A stretch of 64,000 bases of DNA from Sciscionella marina DSM 45152 (GTDB taxonomy: Bacteria > Actinomycetota > Actinomycetes > Mycobacteriales > Pseudonocardiaceae), in contig NZ_KB905380.1 of the NCBI RefSeq assembly GCF_000379465.1, positions 434,001 to 498,000 on the forward strand, given 5' to 3'. Position numbers and translations under genes: made by a program. The notes under the pieces were generated by a model. That model had not been told where the DNA came from and did no database searches. It saw nothing but the letters and a program-made list of their open reading frames with translations. Every line of letters begins with the position of its first letter. The stretch's first letter is position 1. Shown piece by piece: positions 34,413-43,828 of this stretch.

Positions 34413-35639
34413 ATGACGACCACCGCGCACCGTGAGGAGCTCTCTCCGCTGCGCATACCCGCGTTCCGCGCGCTCGCGGCCGGTCGGCTCATCGACATGC
34501 TCGGCAACTCGGTCGCCACCGTGGCGCTGGCCTTCGCGGTGCTCGATCTGACCGGTTCGCTGACCTATCTCGGTCTCGTCGTCGGTGCCCGCACCGTGGC
34601 GAACGTGATCTTCGTGCTCTTCGGCGGGGTGCTCGCGGACCGGATGCCGCGCCGCCTGCTGCTCGTCTCCTCGACCGGCCTGGCCGCGGTGAGCCAGGCC
34701 GCGGTCGCCGCCGTGGTGCTCACCGGGATCGCCTCGGTGCCCCTGCTGGTGGTGCTCTCCGCGGTGAACGGGCTCGCCGCCGCGGTCGCGCTGCCCGCCT
34801 CGGCCGCGCTGCTCCCGCAGACGGTGCCCGAGGGGGCGCGGCAGCGGGCGAACTCGGTCATCCGGCTCGGCATGAACGCGGCGAACATCCTCGGCGTCTC
34901 GGTCGGCGGGATCCTGGTCGCGGCGATCGGTCCCGGCGAGGGCCTGGCCATCGACGCGCTGAGCTTCGCGATCGCCGGACTGTGCTTCGCGCTGGTGCGG
35001 GTGGGTCCGCACACCACCTCCGAGCGCTCCGAATCCCTGACCCGCCAGTTGCGTGACGGCTGGACCGAGGTGCGCTCCCGGGACTGGGTGTGGATCGTGG
35101 TCCTGACCTTCCTGGTGCTCAACGCGTGTTTCGGCGCCTATATGGAAGTGCTCGGCCCGTACATCGCCGACACCAGTTTCGGTCGCCGCGACTGGGGCTT
35201 CATCGTCGGCGCGCAGGGGGTCGGGCTGCTGTTCGGGGCGCTGCTGGCGATGCGGATCCGGGTGCCGCGGCTGCTGCTGCTCGGCTGCGCCTGCATGGCC
35301 AGCATCGCGCTGATGCCGCTGATGCTCGCGGTGTGGCCGTCCACGGTGCCGCTGATGGTCGCCGCGTTCGCCGCCGGACTGGGCCTGGACGTGTTCGCGG
35401 TCGCCTGGGACACCTCCCTGCAGCAGCACATCCCGGAGGACAAACTGGCCAGGGTGGTCTCCTACGACATCCTGGGTTCGGTGATCGCGATCCCGGTCGC
35501 CCAGATCGCCGCCCCTCCGGTGGTGCACGCGATCGGGCTGGGGCCGACGCTGTGGGTGATGACCCTGGTGGTGCTCGGCTGCGTGCTCGCCATGGTCACC
35601 ACCTCGGGAGTGCGGTCCCTGCGCCAGCCCGGGCACTGA
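34413..35639 (+). CDS. MFS transporter (12-TM efflux type)
   Basis: This 408-aa membrane protein begins MTTTAHREELSPLRIPAFRA and enters a 12-helix MFS body. The loop 2-3 motif reads GGVLADRMPRRLLL (motif A), and GPYIADTSFGRRDWGFIVGAQ precedes helix 7. It is of the enterobactin-exporter/multidrug type (EntS-like). It is divergent from pafA and ends directly against the next convergent MFS gene. Substrate unknown. Confidence 0.87.
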   Translation: MTTTAHREELSPLRIPAFRALAAGRLIDMLGNSVATVALAFAVLDLTGSLTYLGLVVGARTVANVIFVLFGGVLADRMPRRLLLVSSTGLAAVSQAAVAAVVLTGIASVPLLVVLSAVNGLAAAVALPASAALLPQTVPEGARQRANSVIRLGMNAANILGVSVGGILVAAIGPGEGLAIDALSFAIAGLCFALVRVGPHTTSERSESLTRQLRDGWTEVRSRDWVWIVVLTFLVLNACFGAYMEVLGPYIADTSFGRRDWGFIVGAQGVGLLFGALLAMRIRVPRLLLLGCACMASIALMPLMLAVWPSTVPLMVAAFAAGLGLDVFAVAWDTSLQQHIPEDKLARVVSYDILGSVIAIPVAQIAAPPVVHAIGLGPTLWVMTLVVLGCVLAMVTTSGVRSLRQPGH

Positions 35640-36800
35640 TCACTCCTCCCGCAGGGTGGCCGTCATCCCGAGACAGGCAGCCAGCAGCACCGCCGGAAGC
35701 AGCAACGCGATGGCGAGCGAACTCTGCCCGGCCAGCAGCCCGACGATGGGCGGGCCGAGCAGCACACCGCCATAGCCGAGGGTGGAGGCCACCGCGACAC
35801 CCGCGCTGCCACCGAGCGCACCCGCGCGGGCGATGCCGAGTGGGAACAGCGAGGACAGCCCGATCCCGGTGACGAAGTACCCGGCGAGCAGCACCGCGGT
35901 GTTCGGCACGAGCACCACGAGCTGGCCCGCGACACCGAGCAGGATCCCGGTCACCACGAGCGGGCGGGTACCGAAGCGGGCGGCCAGCGGAGTGCCCGCG
36001 CTGCGGCCGATGACCTGGGCGAGTGCGAACACCGCGTACCCGAGGGGCAGCACTCCCGCCGCGGCCCCGGCCTGTTCGCGCAGGTGGATGCCGGACCAGT
36101 TGGCGATGGTGCCCTCGCCGAACGCGGCGGCGAAGGTGAGCGCGGCGGCCGCGAGCACCAGCCACAGCACCCTGCCGAGGTGCCGGTGTCCTGCAGCGTG
36201 CGGTTCCGGGGAGCCCGGCCGCCACAGCCCGGGCGCGCAGCAGGCGAGCACCAGGGCACCGAGCAGGCCCACTCCCAGCAGGTGCGCCTCCACGGACACC
36301 CCGAGCGCGGACAGCAGCGCCCCTGCCCCGGCACCGGCGACGTTGCCCGCGCTGAATCCGGCGTGTAGCGCGGGCAGGATGGGTCTGCGCCGGTGTTCGG
36401 CCAGCTGCACTGCCGAGGCGTTCATCGAGACGTCGACCGCACCGTAGGCGGCGCCGAAGGCCAGCAGCAGGGCGAGCAGGACCAGCGGCGATCCGGCGAG
36501 CCCGGGCAGCATCGCCGCCCCGCAGAGCGCGAACCCGGCGAGCAGGGCGACCGGGGCGGGCGCGTGTCTGCGGCACCACCAGCCGATCAGCGGCATGGCG
36601 GTGAACGCGCCGATCGCGGTGCCGATCAGGGCGACCCCGAGCCCGCCGTTGCCCGCGCCCACGGACTCCTGCACCTGGGGCAGCCTGCTCGTCCAGCTGG
36701 CGAACACCACACCGTCCACGACGAACAGGGTGGCCAGCGCTCCCCTGGCCGCGAGTTCAGGCCTGCGGCAGGGTGACGGTGGAAGGGTGCTCTCGGTCAT
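35640..36800 (-). CDS. MFS transporter (YbjJ-like)
   Basis: This 386-aa, 12-helix protein has SWTSRLPQVQESVGAGNGGLG near the first loop, a feature of the YbjJ/fucose-permease-like branch, and SMNASAVQLAEHRRRPILPALHAGFSAG in the first half. It overlaps the end of the CocE hydrolase gene by 44 nt and lies on the same strand as prcA, so it is probably the last gene of the proteasome transcript. Substrate unknown. Confidence 0.85.
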   Translation of the reverse strand: MTESTLPPSPCRRPELAARGALATLFVVDGVVFASWTSRLPQVQESVGAGNGGLGVALIGTAIGAFTAMPLIGWWCRRHAPAPVALLAGFALCGAAMLPGLAGSPLVLLALLLAFGAAYGAVDVSMNASAVQLAEHRRRPILPALHAGFSAGNVAGAGAGALLSALGVSVEAHLLGVGLLGALVLACCAPGLWRPGSPEPHAAGHRHLGRVLWLVLAAAALTFAAAFGEGTIANWSGIHLREQAGAAAGVLPLGYAVFALAQVIGRSAGTPLAARFGTRPLVVTGILLGVAGQLVVLVPNTAVLLAGYFVTGIGLSSLFPLGIARAGALGGSAGVAVASTLGYGGVLLGPPIVGLLAGQSSLAIALLLPAVLLAACLGMTATLREE

Positions 36801-38355
36801 GGAACAGCTCCTGGTCGGCCGGATGCAGACTCAGTGCCGTGGCGAGCGGCTCGCCGGAGCCGGGATTGCGGGCGAATCTCGGGTGCGCGCCACTGGAGAC
36901 CTGTACCCGGATGCGGTGCCCGATGCGGAACCGGTACGCGGTCGGGCTCAGCCGCAGCTCGACCGGCGTGATGCCGTCCGGGCGGACGTTGACCAGGGCA
37001 TCGCAGATATTGGTCGAGTGCCCGCGCCGGTCCACATCGCAGAGCCGCACGAACACATCGGTGTCCGGCCTGCTCGACCGCAGCCACACCTTCGCGGTGA
37101 CCTCGCCGATCACCTCGAGCTCCGCGGTCAGCGGCGCGGTCGAGAAGGTGAGCACATCCGGGCGCTCCTCGAGTTTGCGCTGGTCGAAGGCACCCTTGCG
37201 GGCAGTGAGCAGCGGACCGCCCACCGAAGGGGTCGGGTCCGCCGGATCGTAGCGATACCTGCTCGGCTCGTTGTCCTCCGGCTGCTCGGTGCCGAGTCTC
37301 CCGTCGCCGTGCAGGTGGTAGGGCGTCGGCGAGTATCCGGGCGGTGGCCAGGATTCGAAGTCCCGCCAGCGATTCTGCCCCATCACGAACAACCGGACGG
37401 GGGCGCGCTGGGCCGGTTGCTCTCCCCTGGCGTGCGCACCCGCCCAGTCCAGGCCTTCGCGCAGCGCGGCACGTATCCCGCCCATGGCGCCGTGCACCCA
37501 GGGACCGACGGTCAGCCGCGCCGGGGTGCCCGCCCCGACCAGCCGCCGGTACTCCTCGAGCTGATCCCCGGCGAACAGGTCGTACCAGCCCGCCACGAAG
37601 CTCGCCGGGATGCGGACCTCCTCGACCGTGGCGCCGAGGTCGCCCCTGGCCCAGTGCGGATCGTCCGGACCGTGCGCGAGTGTCTCCGCGAAGAACGGCC
37701 ACCGGCGGCCGAGCACCCGCAGATCCGCCTCGCCGAGCGGGGCGGTGTTCATCGCCCGGACCACCGCGCGCTCGCGCAACCGGCTGCGCAGCACGGCGAA
37801 CGACTGCTCCTGGGTCGCGGTCTGCACCGACCAGCGGAACAGCCCGTCCAGCGAGTAGGGCCGGGTGAAGCCGATGGTCAGCCGCGCCGAGGTCACCTGC
37901 GGCACCATCGCCTTGACCTGCGGAGCGTCCACGGCGATCGCCCACTGGGTGAATCCGAGGTAGCTCGGCCCGAACAGCACGACCCGGCCGTCGTACCAGG
38001 GCTGCTGCTCCAGCCAGTCCAGTACCGCGAGTCCGTCCTCGCGCTCGTTGACCTGCGGCGCGAACTCGCCACCGGAGCCGAAGGTGCCGCGGGTGCTGAC
38101 TACGAGTACCTGGAAGCCACGTTCGGCGAACACCCGCCCGATGCCGTTGTCGATCATGGCGCCACGGCGCCCATAGGGGCAGCGGACCAGCACGGTCGGC
38201 AGCTCGCCCGGGGCGTGCGCGGGCGTCCAGTGATCGGCGAGCAGCACCGCGCCGTCCGGCATCGGGATGCGCTGATCCCGATGCACGTTCACCTCGCGGG
38301 TGTGCGGCGCGGGGAGCCGGAGGAACCGTTCGACGAGGTGGCTGGCGAGGCTCAT
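36757..38355 (-). CDS. CocE/NonD-family hydrolase (X-Pro dipeptidyl-peptidase-like)
   Basis: This 532-aa alpha/beta hydrolase has a C-terminal jelly-roll domain. The nucleophile lies in [14 protein letters not shown] (about residues 145-158), the oxyanion region in VRCPYGRRG, and the likely His in [10 protein letters not shown]. Members cleave esters, acyl bonds or X-Pro dipeptides. The ATG overlaps the prcA stop by 4 nt (ATGA), so it is cotranslated with the proteasome alpha subunit. This suggests, without proving, a link to peptide or ester breakdown. Confidence 0.87.
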   Translation of the reverse strand: MSLASHLVERFLRLPAPHTREVNVHRDQRIPMPDGAVLLADHWTPAHAPGELPTVLVRCPYGRRGAMIDNGIGRVFAERGFQVLVVSTRGTFGSGGEFAPQVNEREDGLAVLDWLEQQPWYDGRVVLFGPSYLGFTQWAIAVDAPQVKAMVPQVTSARLTIGFTRPYSLDGLFRWSVQTATQEQSFAVLRSRLRERAVVRAMNTAPLGEADLRVLGRRWPFFAETLAHGPDDPHWARGDLGATVEEVRIPASFVAGWYDLFAGDQLEEYRRLVGAGTPARLTVGPWVHGAMGGIRAALREGLDWAGAHARGEQPAQRAPVRLFVMGQNRWRDFESWPPPGYSPTPYHLHGDGRLGTEQPEDNEPSRYRYDPADPTPSVGGPLLTARKGAFDQRKLEERPDVLTFSTAPLTAELEVIGEVTAKVWLRSSRPDTDVFVRLCDVDRRGHSTNICDALVNVRPDGITPVELRLSPTAYRFRIGHRIRVQVSSGAHPRFARNPGSGEPLATALSLHPADQELFHDREHPSTVTLPQA

Positions 38356-39152
38356 GCCTCGCCGCCGCCCTCGCTCTCCGGTTTCTCCCCGGCGTCGCTC
38401 GTGTCCGCGGAAGGCAACAGCCCGGTCAGCGCCGCGCCGGTGATCCGGCGGAAGGTGCGCCTGCCCCGCTGCCGGTCGAGGACCGCGACCTCCAGCTTGT
38501 CCAGCTCGGGGAGCCCGGTTCCGCTCGGCTTCGCCCCGCCGGGGCTGCCGTTGCCGGTCGCGCTCGTCCCGCCGTTGCCGCTCGCGGCCGCGCCGAGACC
38601 GCGCACGGCCACATCCACCGCGTGCGCCAGATCCATGTTCTCCGCGTAGGTCTCGCCCAGCTTCGCCGAGATCGGTTCGGTCTGCCCGCCCATGACCAGG
38701 AACCGCGGTTCGTCCACGACCGATCCGTCGTAGGTGACCCGGTAGAGCTCGTCACCGCCGTACTCGGTGCCGACCTGGGCGATGCACAGCTCCACCTCGT
38801 AGGGCTTGAGCTGTTCGGTGAAGATCGCGGCGAGGGTCTGCGCGTACACGTTGGTGAGCTGGCGCGCGGACACATCCCTGCGGTCGTAGGCGAATCCCCA
38901 CATGTCGACCTGTTTGATCCCGCCCCGGCGCAGCGCCTCGTACTCGGAGTAGCGGCCCGCGGCGGCGAACCCGATGCGGTCGTAGATCTCCGAGACCTTG
39001 TGCAGGGTGGTCGAGGGGTTCTCCGCGACGAACAGCACTCCGCCCGCGTAGGAGAGCACCACGACGCTGCGCCCGCGCCCGATTCCCTTGCGCGCGAGCT
39101 CGGAGCGCTCCCGCATCAGCTGTTCCGGCGAGGCGTACAGCGGCATACTCAT
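38352..39152 (-). CDS. prcA: Proteasome alpha subunit
   Basis: This 266-aa non-catalytic subunit forms the outer rings and gate of the 20S core. The conserved N-terminal gate region reads [33 protein letters not shown], and the alpha fold runs to about residue 190. A long Gly/Ser/Thr-rich linker (about 190-215) then leads to an extended acidic tail. ATG 39152 has GAGGTG 6 nt upstream and overlaps the stop of a 26-codon ORF, so its translation may be coupled to it. Confidence 0.96.
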   Translation of the reverse strand: MSMPLYASPEQLMRERSELARKGIGRGRSVVVLSYAGGVLFVAENPSTTLHKVSEIYDRIGFAAAGRYSEYEALRRGGIKQVDMWGFAYDRRDVSARQLTNVYAQTLAAIFTEQLKPYEVELCIAQVGTEYGGDELYRVTYDGSVVDEPRFLVMGGQTEPISAKLGETYAENMDLAHAVDVAVRGLGAAASGNGGTSATGNGSPGGAKPSGTGLPELDKLEVAVLDRQRGRRTFRRITGAALTGLLPSADTSDAGEKPESEGGGEA

Positions 39153-39229
39153 GACCGCACCTCGCTAGCGCTCGGCTTGGTCATTCGCCAAGACTGCTGT
39201 GTCCTTGATTCGCTCGCAAGCTCGCTCAT
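39149..39229 (-). CDS. 26-aa SELASE/SEVRS microprotein coupled to prcA
   Basis: ATG 39229 follows AGGGGG at 10 nt. The product starts [14 protein letters not shown] and ends KPSASEVRS; its TGA overlaps the prcA ATG (ATGA). A related ORF sits in the same position before the ABC ATPase at 59963, aligned without gaps over 26 residues. It may serve as a translational coupler or be the product of a mobile repeat. In other actinobacteria prcB and prcA usually abut; here the repeat separates them. Confidence 0.5.
   Translation of the reverse strand: MSELASESRTQQSWRMTKPSASEVRS
39154..39228. repeat. 75-bp dispersed repeat, copy A (partner 60004-60078)
   Basis: Both copies are exactly 75 bp, in the same orientation. 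They share ACCGCACCTCGCT at the left end, CTGCTGTGTC in the middle and TTCGCTCGCAAGCTCGCTCA at the right end; bases between are diverged. The right block contains an imperfect dyad (GCTCGC/GCGAGC type). Each copy lies immediately before a leftward gene and encodes a SELASE microprotein. Confidence 0.85.
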
Positions 39230-39305
39230 GAGTTACTACCCCCTTCGGTGACCGGGTTGTGTGGTCGATCGCCCCGGATTCGAGATTCCGGCACTCGTCC
39301 CGCCC

Positions 39306-40166
39306 TCATTCGCCGCGCTCGCGCCGGTCGGCGACGACCGCCTCGGCGACCGCCTGGACCTGTTCCTCGGGCAGCTTCACCGCGCCGTCCTCGGCGGTCA
39401 CGGTCGCGATGGTGGGGTAGATCCCGCGCACCGGGTCCGGCCCACCGGTCGCCGAATCGTCGTCGGCCGCGTCGTAGAGCGCTTCGACGGCGTGCCGCAC
39501 CGCGGTCTCGGCGCCCGCGTCCGCGTCGTAGAGCTTCTTCAGCGCCGACTTCGCGAACAGCGATCCGGAGCCGATCGCGTGGTAGCCGCCGTGTTCCTCG
39601 TACCGGCTGCCGATCGCCTCGAAGGACACGATCCGCCCGCCACGGGCCGGATCGGCCGCCTCGGTGTCGAAGCCGACGAACAGCGGCACGGCCGCGAGCC
39701 CCTGCATGGCCATCTCCAGATTGCTCCGGACCATGGTCGCCAGCTTGTTCGTCTTGCCGTCCAGGGACAGCGCGACGCCTTCGATCTTCTCGTAGTGCTC
39801 GAGCTCGACCGTGTAGAGCCGGACGATGTCCAGACCGAGGCCCGCGACACCGGCGATGGCGACCGCCGAGTACGCGTCGGTCACGAACACCTTGTCGATG
39901 TCCCGCTGAGCGATCAGGTTGCCCGAGGTCGCCCTGCGGTCCCCGGCGAGCAGCACCCCGCCGTCGAACTTGAGCGCGACGATCGTGGTGCCGTGCGTGA
40001 CCTCCTGCTTGCCGAGCCCCTGGGACGCTTCTGCCAGGCCGCGCGCACCGGGCAACAGATCCGGTGCCTGTGTGGCGAGGAACTCGCTGAACGAAGAGGT
40101 AGCCGTGCTCATGTACGCCGCGGACAGCGGACCGGTCGGCGCCTGCGGCCGCGAACTGCTCTGCAT
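39306..40166 (-). CDS. prcB: Proteasome beta subunit (catalytic)
   Basis: This 286-aa N-terminal-nucleophile protease precursor has a propeptide of 59 residues ending QEVTHG. Autocleavage exposes Thr60 (TTIVAL), the catalytic Thr1; the active-site Lys lies in GDRRATSG-type context with [14 protein letters not shown] behind it. ATG 40166 follows AAGGGAG. It forms the inner rings of the 20S proteasome. A 27-bp tandem repeat lies just upstream, and the 75-bp repeat lies downstream before prcA. Confidence 0.96.
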   Translation of the reverse strand: MQSSSRPQAPTGPLSAAYMSTATSSFSEFLATQAPDLLPGARGLAEASQGLGKQEVTHGTTIVALKFDGGVLLAGDRRATSGNLIAQRDIDKVFVTDAYSAVAIAGVAGLGLDIVRLYTVELEHYEKIEGVALSLDGKTNKLATMVRSNLEMAMQGLAAVPLFVGFDTEAADPARGGRIVSFEAIGSRYEEHGGYHAIGSGSLFAKSALKKLYDADAGAETAVRHAVEALYDAADDDSATGGPDPVRGIYPTIATVTAEDGAVKLPEEQVQAVAEAVVADRRERGE

Positions 40167-40175
40167 GTGCTCCCT

Positions 40176-40229
40176 TATGACTGGTGCTTACCGGTGATCT
40201 TGTATGACTGGTGCTTACCGGTGATCTTG
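40176..40229. repeat. Perfect 27-bp tandem duplication between pup and prcB
   Basis: Two identical 27-bp units, 40176-40202 and 40203-40229, begin TATGACTGGTGC and end GGTGATCTTG. In the leftward mRNA they lie 24 nt after the pup stop and end 9 nt before the prcB ATG, next to its AAGGGAG site. Each contains the dyad ACCGGT. The length is nine codons, but the frame is not part of either gene. Confidence 0.9.
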
Positions 40230-40253
40230 CCGAAACTCCCGCGCTCGCGGGCC

Positions 40254-40448
40254 CTACTCGCCGCCCTTTTGCACGTACGCGCGCACGAAGTCCTCGGCGT
40301 TCTCCTCGAGTACGTCGTCGATCTCGTCCAGGATCGCGTCCGTGTCGTCGCCGAGCTGCTCACGCCGCTCCTGACCGGCCGGACCGCCGCCTTCGACCTC
40401 GTCGTCACCGTCGCCGCCGCCTTGGCGGGTCGTCTGTTCCTGCGCCAT
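40254..40448 (-). CDS. pup: Prokaryotic ubiquitin-like protein Pup, C-terminal Glu form
   Basis: This 64-aa disordered protein starts at ATG 40448 after GGGAGG. It begins MAQEQTTRQGGG, carries the Mpa-binding helix region (LDEIDDVLEENAEDFVRAYV) and ends QKGGE. The last residue is Glu rather than Gln, so Pup is made ready for ligation and needs no deamidation by Dop. It lies between dop and prcB, as in other actinobacteria. Its small size makes it easy to miss. Confidence 0.96.
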   Translation of the reverse strand: MAQEQTTRQGGGDGDDEVEGGGPAGQERREQLGDDTDAILDEIDDVLEENAEDFVRAYVQKGGE

Positions 40449-40531
40449 CGCGCCCTCCCGGTCGTTCCGAGTTACTACCAAGACAGTACCGAGGGGGACC
40501 GACAAGGACCTACACCCTCGAGCTGTCGTCT

Positions 40532-42025
40532 TCAGTTGTCGGTCAGCGCCTTCAGCAGGTCCTCGGCGGTCTCCGAACCCTCGATCAGGCCCCCGACGTG
40601 CGATTTCGTCCCACGCAGCGGCTCCAGGGTCGGGATGCGCACCAAGGATTCCCTTCCGATATCGAAGATCACCGAATCCCACGATGCGGCGGCGATCGAG
40701 TTCGCGTAGCGCTCCAGGCAACGGCCGCGGAAGTAGGCGCGGGTGTCCTCGGGCGGTGAGGTGACCGCGTCGAGCACCTCCTGCTCGCTGACCAGACGCT
40801 TCATCGAGCCCCTGGTGACCAGGCGGTTGTACAGGCCCTTGCCGAGGCGCACATCGGAATACTGCAGGTCCACCATCTGCAGCCGACCGGAGGCCCAGCC
40901 GAGCCCGTCCCGGGCGCGGTACCCCTCGAGCAGACGCAGCTTCGCGGGCCAGTCGAGCCGGTCCGCGCACTCCATCGGGTCCTTGGCCAGGTCCTCCAGC
41001 ACCTCGCCCCACACCCGCAGCACCTCGGCCGAGGCATGGTCGGAGCGATCCAGATGCTCCTCGGCCAGTTCGTAGTAGGCGTTCTGCAGGTCGAGGCCGG
41101 TGAACTTGCGTCCGTTCGCCAGTTCCACGGTGGCCTTGAGGCTCGGGTCGTGGCTGATCGTGCGCACCGCGCGGACCGGGTCGGCCAGCCGCAGGTGGTC
41201 GAAGCGGACCCCGTTCTCGATCAGGTCGAGCACGAGCGCGGTGGTGCCGACCTTGAGGTAGGTGGAGTACTCGGCGAGGTTCGCGTCCCCGATGATCACG
41301 TGCAGCCGGCGGTACTTGTCCGCATCGGCGTGCGGCTCGTCGCGGGTGTTGATGATGCCGCGCTTGAGCGTGGTCTCCAGGCCGACCTCGACCTCGATGT
41401 AGTCGGCGCGCTGAGACAGCTGGAAACCCTCACCGTCCCCGGCGACCCCGATGCCGACCCGGCCCGATCCGGTGATCACCTGGCGGGAGACGAAGAACGG
41501 GGTCAGCCCGGCGATGATCGCGGTGAACGGGGTTTTCCGTCCGCACAGGTAGTTCTCGTGCGTTCCGTAGCTGGCACCCTTGCCGTCCACGTTGTTCTTG
41601 TACAGCTGCAGCTGTGGCTGCCCGGGAACGGTGGCCGCCTTGATCGCGGCCTCCTCCATGATCCGCTCGCCCGCTTTGTCCCAGATGACCGCGTCGCGGG
41701 CGTTGGTGACCTCGGGCGCGGAGTACTCCGGGTGCGCGTGGTCGACGTAGAGCCGGGCGCCGTTGGTGAGGATGACGTTGGCCGCACCGAGGTCGTCGTT
41801 GTCCTGGTCCTGACCGGAGGAGCCGGGCGCGCCGAGATCGAAGCCGCGCGCATCGCGCAGCGGTGACTCCACCTCGTAGTCCCAGCGGGCCCGCCGTGCC
41901 CTCGGGATGTCCGCAGCCGCCGCGTAGGCGAGCACCACCTGCGTCGACGTCAGGACCGGGTTGGCATTCGAGTCGCCGGGGACCGCGATGCCGTATTCCA
42001 CCTCTGTGCCGATGATCCGCCGCAT
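40532..42025 (-). CDS. dop: Depupylase/Pup deamidase Dop
   Basis: This 497-aa paralogue of PafA begins [20 protein letters not shown]. The nucleotide and metal-site blocks are [37 protein letters not shown] and [18 protein letters not shown]. The Dop-specific insertion lies around residues 40-80 ([15 protein letters not shown] with an acidic stretch). With Pup ending in Glu its main task here should be removing Pup from substrates. No mpa/arc ATPase gene lies upstream; the neighbour is a divergent GNAT gene. Confidence 0.95.
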   Translation of the reverse strand: MRRIIGTEVEYGIAVPGDSNANPVLTSTQVVLAYAAAADIPRARRARWDYEVESPLRDARGFDLGAPGSSGQDQDNDDLGAANVILTNGARLYVDHAHPEYSAPEVTNARDAVIWDKAGERIMEEAAIKAATVPGQPQLQLYKNNVDGKGASYGTHENYLCGRKTPFTAIIAGLTPFFVSRQVITGSGRVGIGVAGDGEGFQLSQRADYIEVEVGLETTLKRGIINTRDEPHADADKYRRLHVIIGDANLAEYSTYLKVGTTALVLDLIENGVRFDHLRLADPVRAVRTISHDPSLKATVELANGRKFTGLDLQNAYYELAEEHLDRSDHASAEVLRVWGEVLEDLAKDPMECADRLDWPAKLRLLEGYRARDGLGWASGRLQMVDLQYSDVRLGKGLYNRLVTRGSMKRLVSEQEVLDAVTSPPEDTRAYFRGRCLERYANSIAAASWDSVIFDIGRESLVRIPTLEPLRGTKSHVGGLIEGSETAEDLLKALTDN

Positions 42026-42092
42026 GCCACCACCCTACGGCGTTCGGCGGCGGTTACCATCCACCACATCGCCTACCGGGGAGGCAACCGGG

Positions 42093-42664
42093 ATGACCAC
42101 GGACGCCGCGATCACGATCCGTCCCGCCGACGCCGGCACGTGGCCGGATGTGGAGTTCCCGTTCGACCGTCCCGGTGCGGTACGCGGCTGCTGGTGCCTG
42201 TTCTTCCTGCTCAGTTCCCGCGAGCTCCGGGACAACGGGGACGAGGTCAACCACGCCGCGCTGTGCTCGCTCGCCGACCAGGGTGCCGATCCCGGGCTGC
42301 TCGCCTATCGGGACCGGACCGCGGTCGGCTGGGTCTCGATCGCCCGCGCGAACGGTTTCCCCGGCTGGACCGCTCCCCGGTGGCCAACCGGGTGGACGAC
42401 ACCCCGGTCTGGGCACTGACCTGTCTGTTCGTGCCGCGCGAGGCACGCGGTACCGGGGTGGCCCGGGAGCTGGTGCGCGGCGCGCTCGGGTACGCCCGCG
42501 CGCGGGGCGCGTCCTGCGTCGAGGCCTACCCGGTCGACGACATCCTGGGACCGGTGCACTCCGACCACGCCTACCACGGGTGGGTCAGCCTGCTGCTCGG
42601 CTTCGGGTTCACCGAGGTCGCACGGCGTACCCCGAAACGCCCCGTGCTGCGCAGGCGAATCTGA
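42093..42664 (+). pseudogene. GNAT acetyltransferase with a one-base frameshift
   Basis: ATG 42093 follows GGGGAGG. The first frame reads ITIRPADAGTWPDVEFPF to GWVSIARANGFP, then runs into nonsense. The +1 frame continues with RLDRSPVANRVDDTPVW, LTCLFVPREARGTGVARELV (acetyl-CoA motif) and a stop at 42662-42664. Loss of one C in the run at 42359-42362 explains the shift; restoring it gives a 190-aa protein. It could be a true mutation or a homopolymer sequencing error. Divergent from dop. Confidence 0.8.
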
Positions 42665-42677
42665 GAACCTTGCGGGT

Positions 42678-43187
42678 ATGACTGAAGAACAGGTGGCGCT
42701 GTTCACCGAGGACGGGCTGCCGGACGGTTCCGCCCCGCGTTCGGTGATGCGGGCACGCAAACTCTGGCACGCGGCGACCTTCGTGCTCCCGCGCTCGGTC
42801 GACGGCACCCGGATCTACGTGCACCAGCGCACCTTCACCAAGGATGTGTTCCCCGGCCTGTTCGACTGCTGGGCCGGTGGGGTGCTCGCGGCGGGGGAAT
42901 CCGTGGCCGAGGGCGCGCGCCGGGAGCTCGCGGAGGAGCTCGGGGTGCGCGGGGTAGCCCTGGAACCGCTGTTCGGTTTCCGGTTCGAACCGACGCGCTG
43001 CCACTGTCACTGTTTCGAGGCACGCACCGATGGACCGTTCATCTGGCAGCCCGAGGAGGTCGCCGACGGCGGCTGGCGCACCCTCCCGGAACTGCGCGCG
43101 ATGCTCGAGGATCCGGCCACCCCGTTCGTCACCGACGGCCGCGCGGCCCTCGAGCGGTGGCTCAGCCTGCGGAAAGCCGCGCCGTGA
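42678..43187 (+). CDS. NUDIX hydrolase
   Basis: This 169-aa pyrophosphohydrolase has a full Nudix box GGVLAAGESVAEGARRELAEELG at about residues 67-89, keeping the RELAEE metal ligands. The front half (RKLWHAATFVLPRSVDGTRIYVHQR) resembles isopentenyl-diphosphate isomerase-like and YfcD-like Nudix proteins. It starts 13 nt after the frameshifted GNAT gene and overlaps the convergent lipoprotein gene by 26 nt. Substrate unknown. Confidence 0.87.
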   Translation: MTEEQVALFTEDGLPDGSAPRSVMRARKLWHAATFVLPRSVDGTRIYVHQRTFTKDVFPGLFDCWAGGVLAAGESVAEGARRELAEELGVRGVALEPLFGFRFEPTRCHCHCFEARTDGPFIWQPEEVADGGWRTLPELRAMLEDPATPFVTDGRAALERWLSLRKAAP

Positions 43188-43740
43188 CGGCCGGGGCGAG
43201 CCGTTGCACCGCCTCGGCGGCCTTGGCCCGCTGCTTCGCTTCCACCAACACCACACTCAGGGTCCCGGCCCGTGTGCCGGCGAAACCGCAGTTCTTCGCG
43301 GTGCACCAGCTCTGCTGCCGGTCGAGGCCGGGCTGGGCGGCGACGGTGAGCCCGGACCCGCAGTCGTGCCCGGCGAGTCGCCCGGTGAGCACGTACTGGT
43401 AGATCTTCGAACCGGTCGGGTAACTCCACGCCGCCACCGGTTCGGTGCGCCCGGCGTCGCTGGCGAGGCAGTCGGGCAGTCGCGGAGCGGGATCGGCCGC
43501 CGCCTGGCTGACGCCTTCCTCGCGCACATCGGCCGGGCGCAGGGTGGCGTCCGCGCGAGCCTCGCTCACCGGGCTGACCGGGGTCGAGCTCGGCGCGCTC
43601 GCCTTCGCGGGGCCCGGCGCCGCCGGTTTCGCGGTGGAATACTCGTTCAGATCCCGGTTCGCCCGGTCATTGCATCCCGTCGCCACGACCGCGAGCACGC
43701 CCGCCGACGCGGCGAGAACCACGAGCCTGCGCCTGCGCAC
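43162..43740 (-). CDS. Secreted lipoprotein of unknown function
   Basis: This 192-aa protein starts at GTG 43740 after GGGAGG. A lipoprotein signal (RRRRLVVLAASAGVLAVVATGC) has its lipobox Cys at residue 23. An Ala/Pro/Ser-rich linker follows. The compact C-terminal domain has four or more cysteines (PDCLAS, HDCGSG, SWCTAKNCGFAG) likely to form disulfides outside the cell. I do not recognise the domain. Confidence 0.82.
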   Translation of the reverse strand: MRRRRLVVLAASAGVLAVVATGCNDRANRDLNEYSTAKPAAPGPAKASAPSSTPVSPVSEARADATLRPADVREEGVSQAAADPAPRLPDCLASDAGRTEPVAAWSYPTGSKIYQYVLTGRLAGHDCGSGLTVAAQPGLDRQQSWCTAKNCGFAGTRAGTLSVVLVEAKQRAKAAEAVQRLAPAVTARLSAG

Positions 43741-43828
43741 GTGCCCTCCCTCATCCGGATCCGCTGCTGTGCGCGGTCACCCTAACGCTTGACGGATCCG
43801 GCGCCCCGCCCCACCTACGATGCTCACC

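Noticed and set aside
36595-38649. 684-codon plus-strand frame opposite the CocE hydrolase
   Set aside because: Shadow of the real minus-strand gene, with low-complexity composition and no motifs.
40176-40229. Tandem repeat as a CRISPR remnant
   Set aside because: The units are directly adjacent with no spacer, and there are no cas genes.
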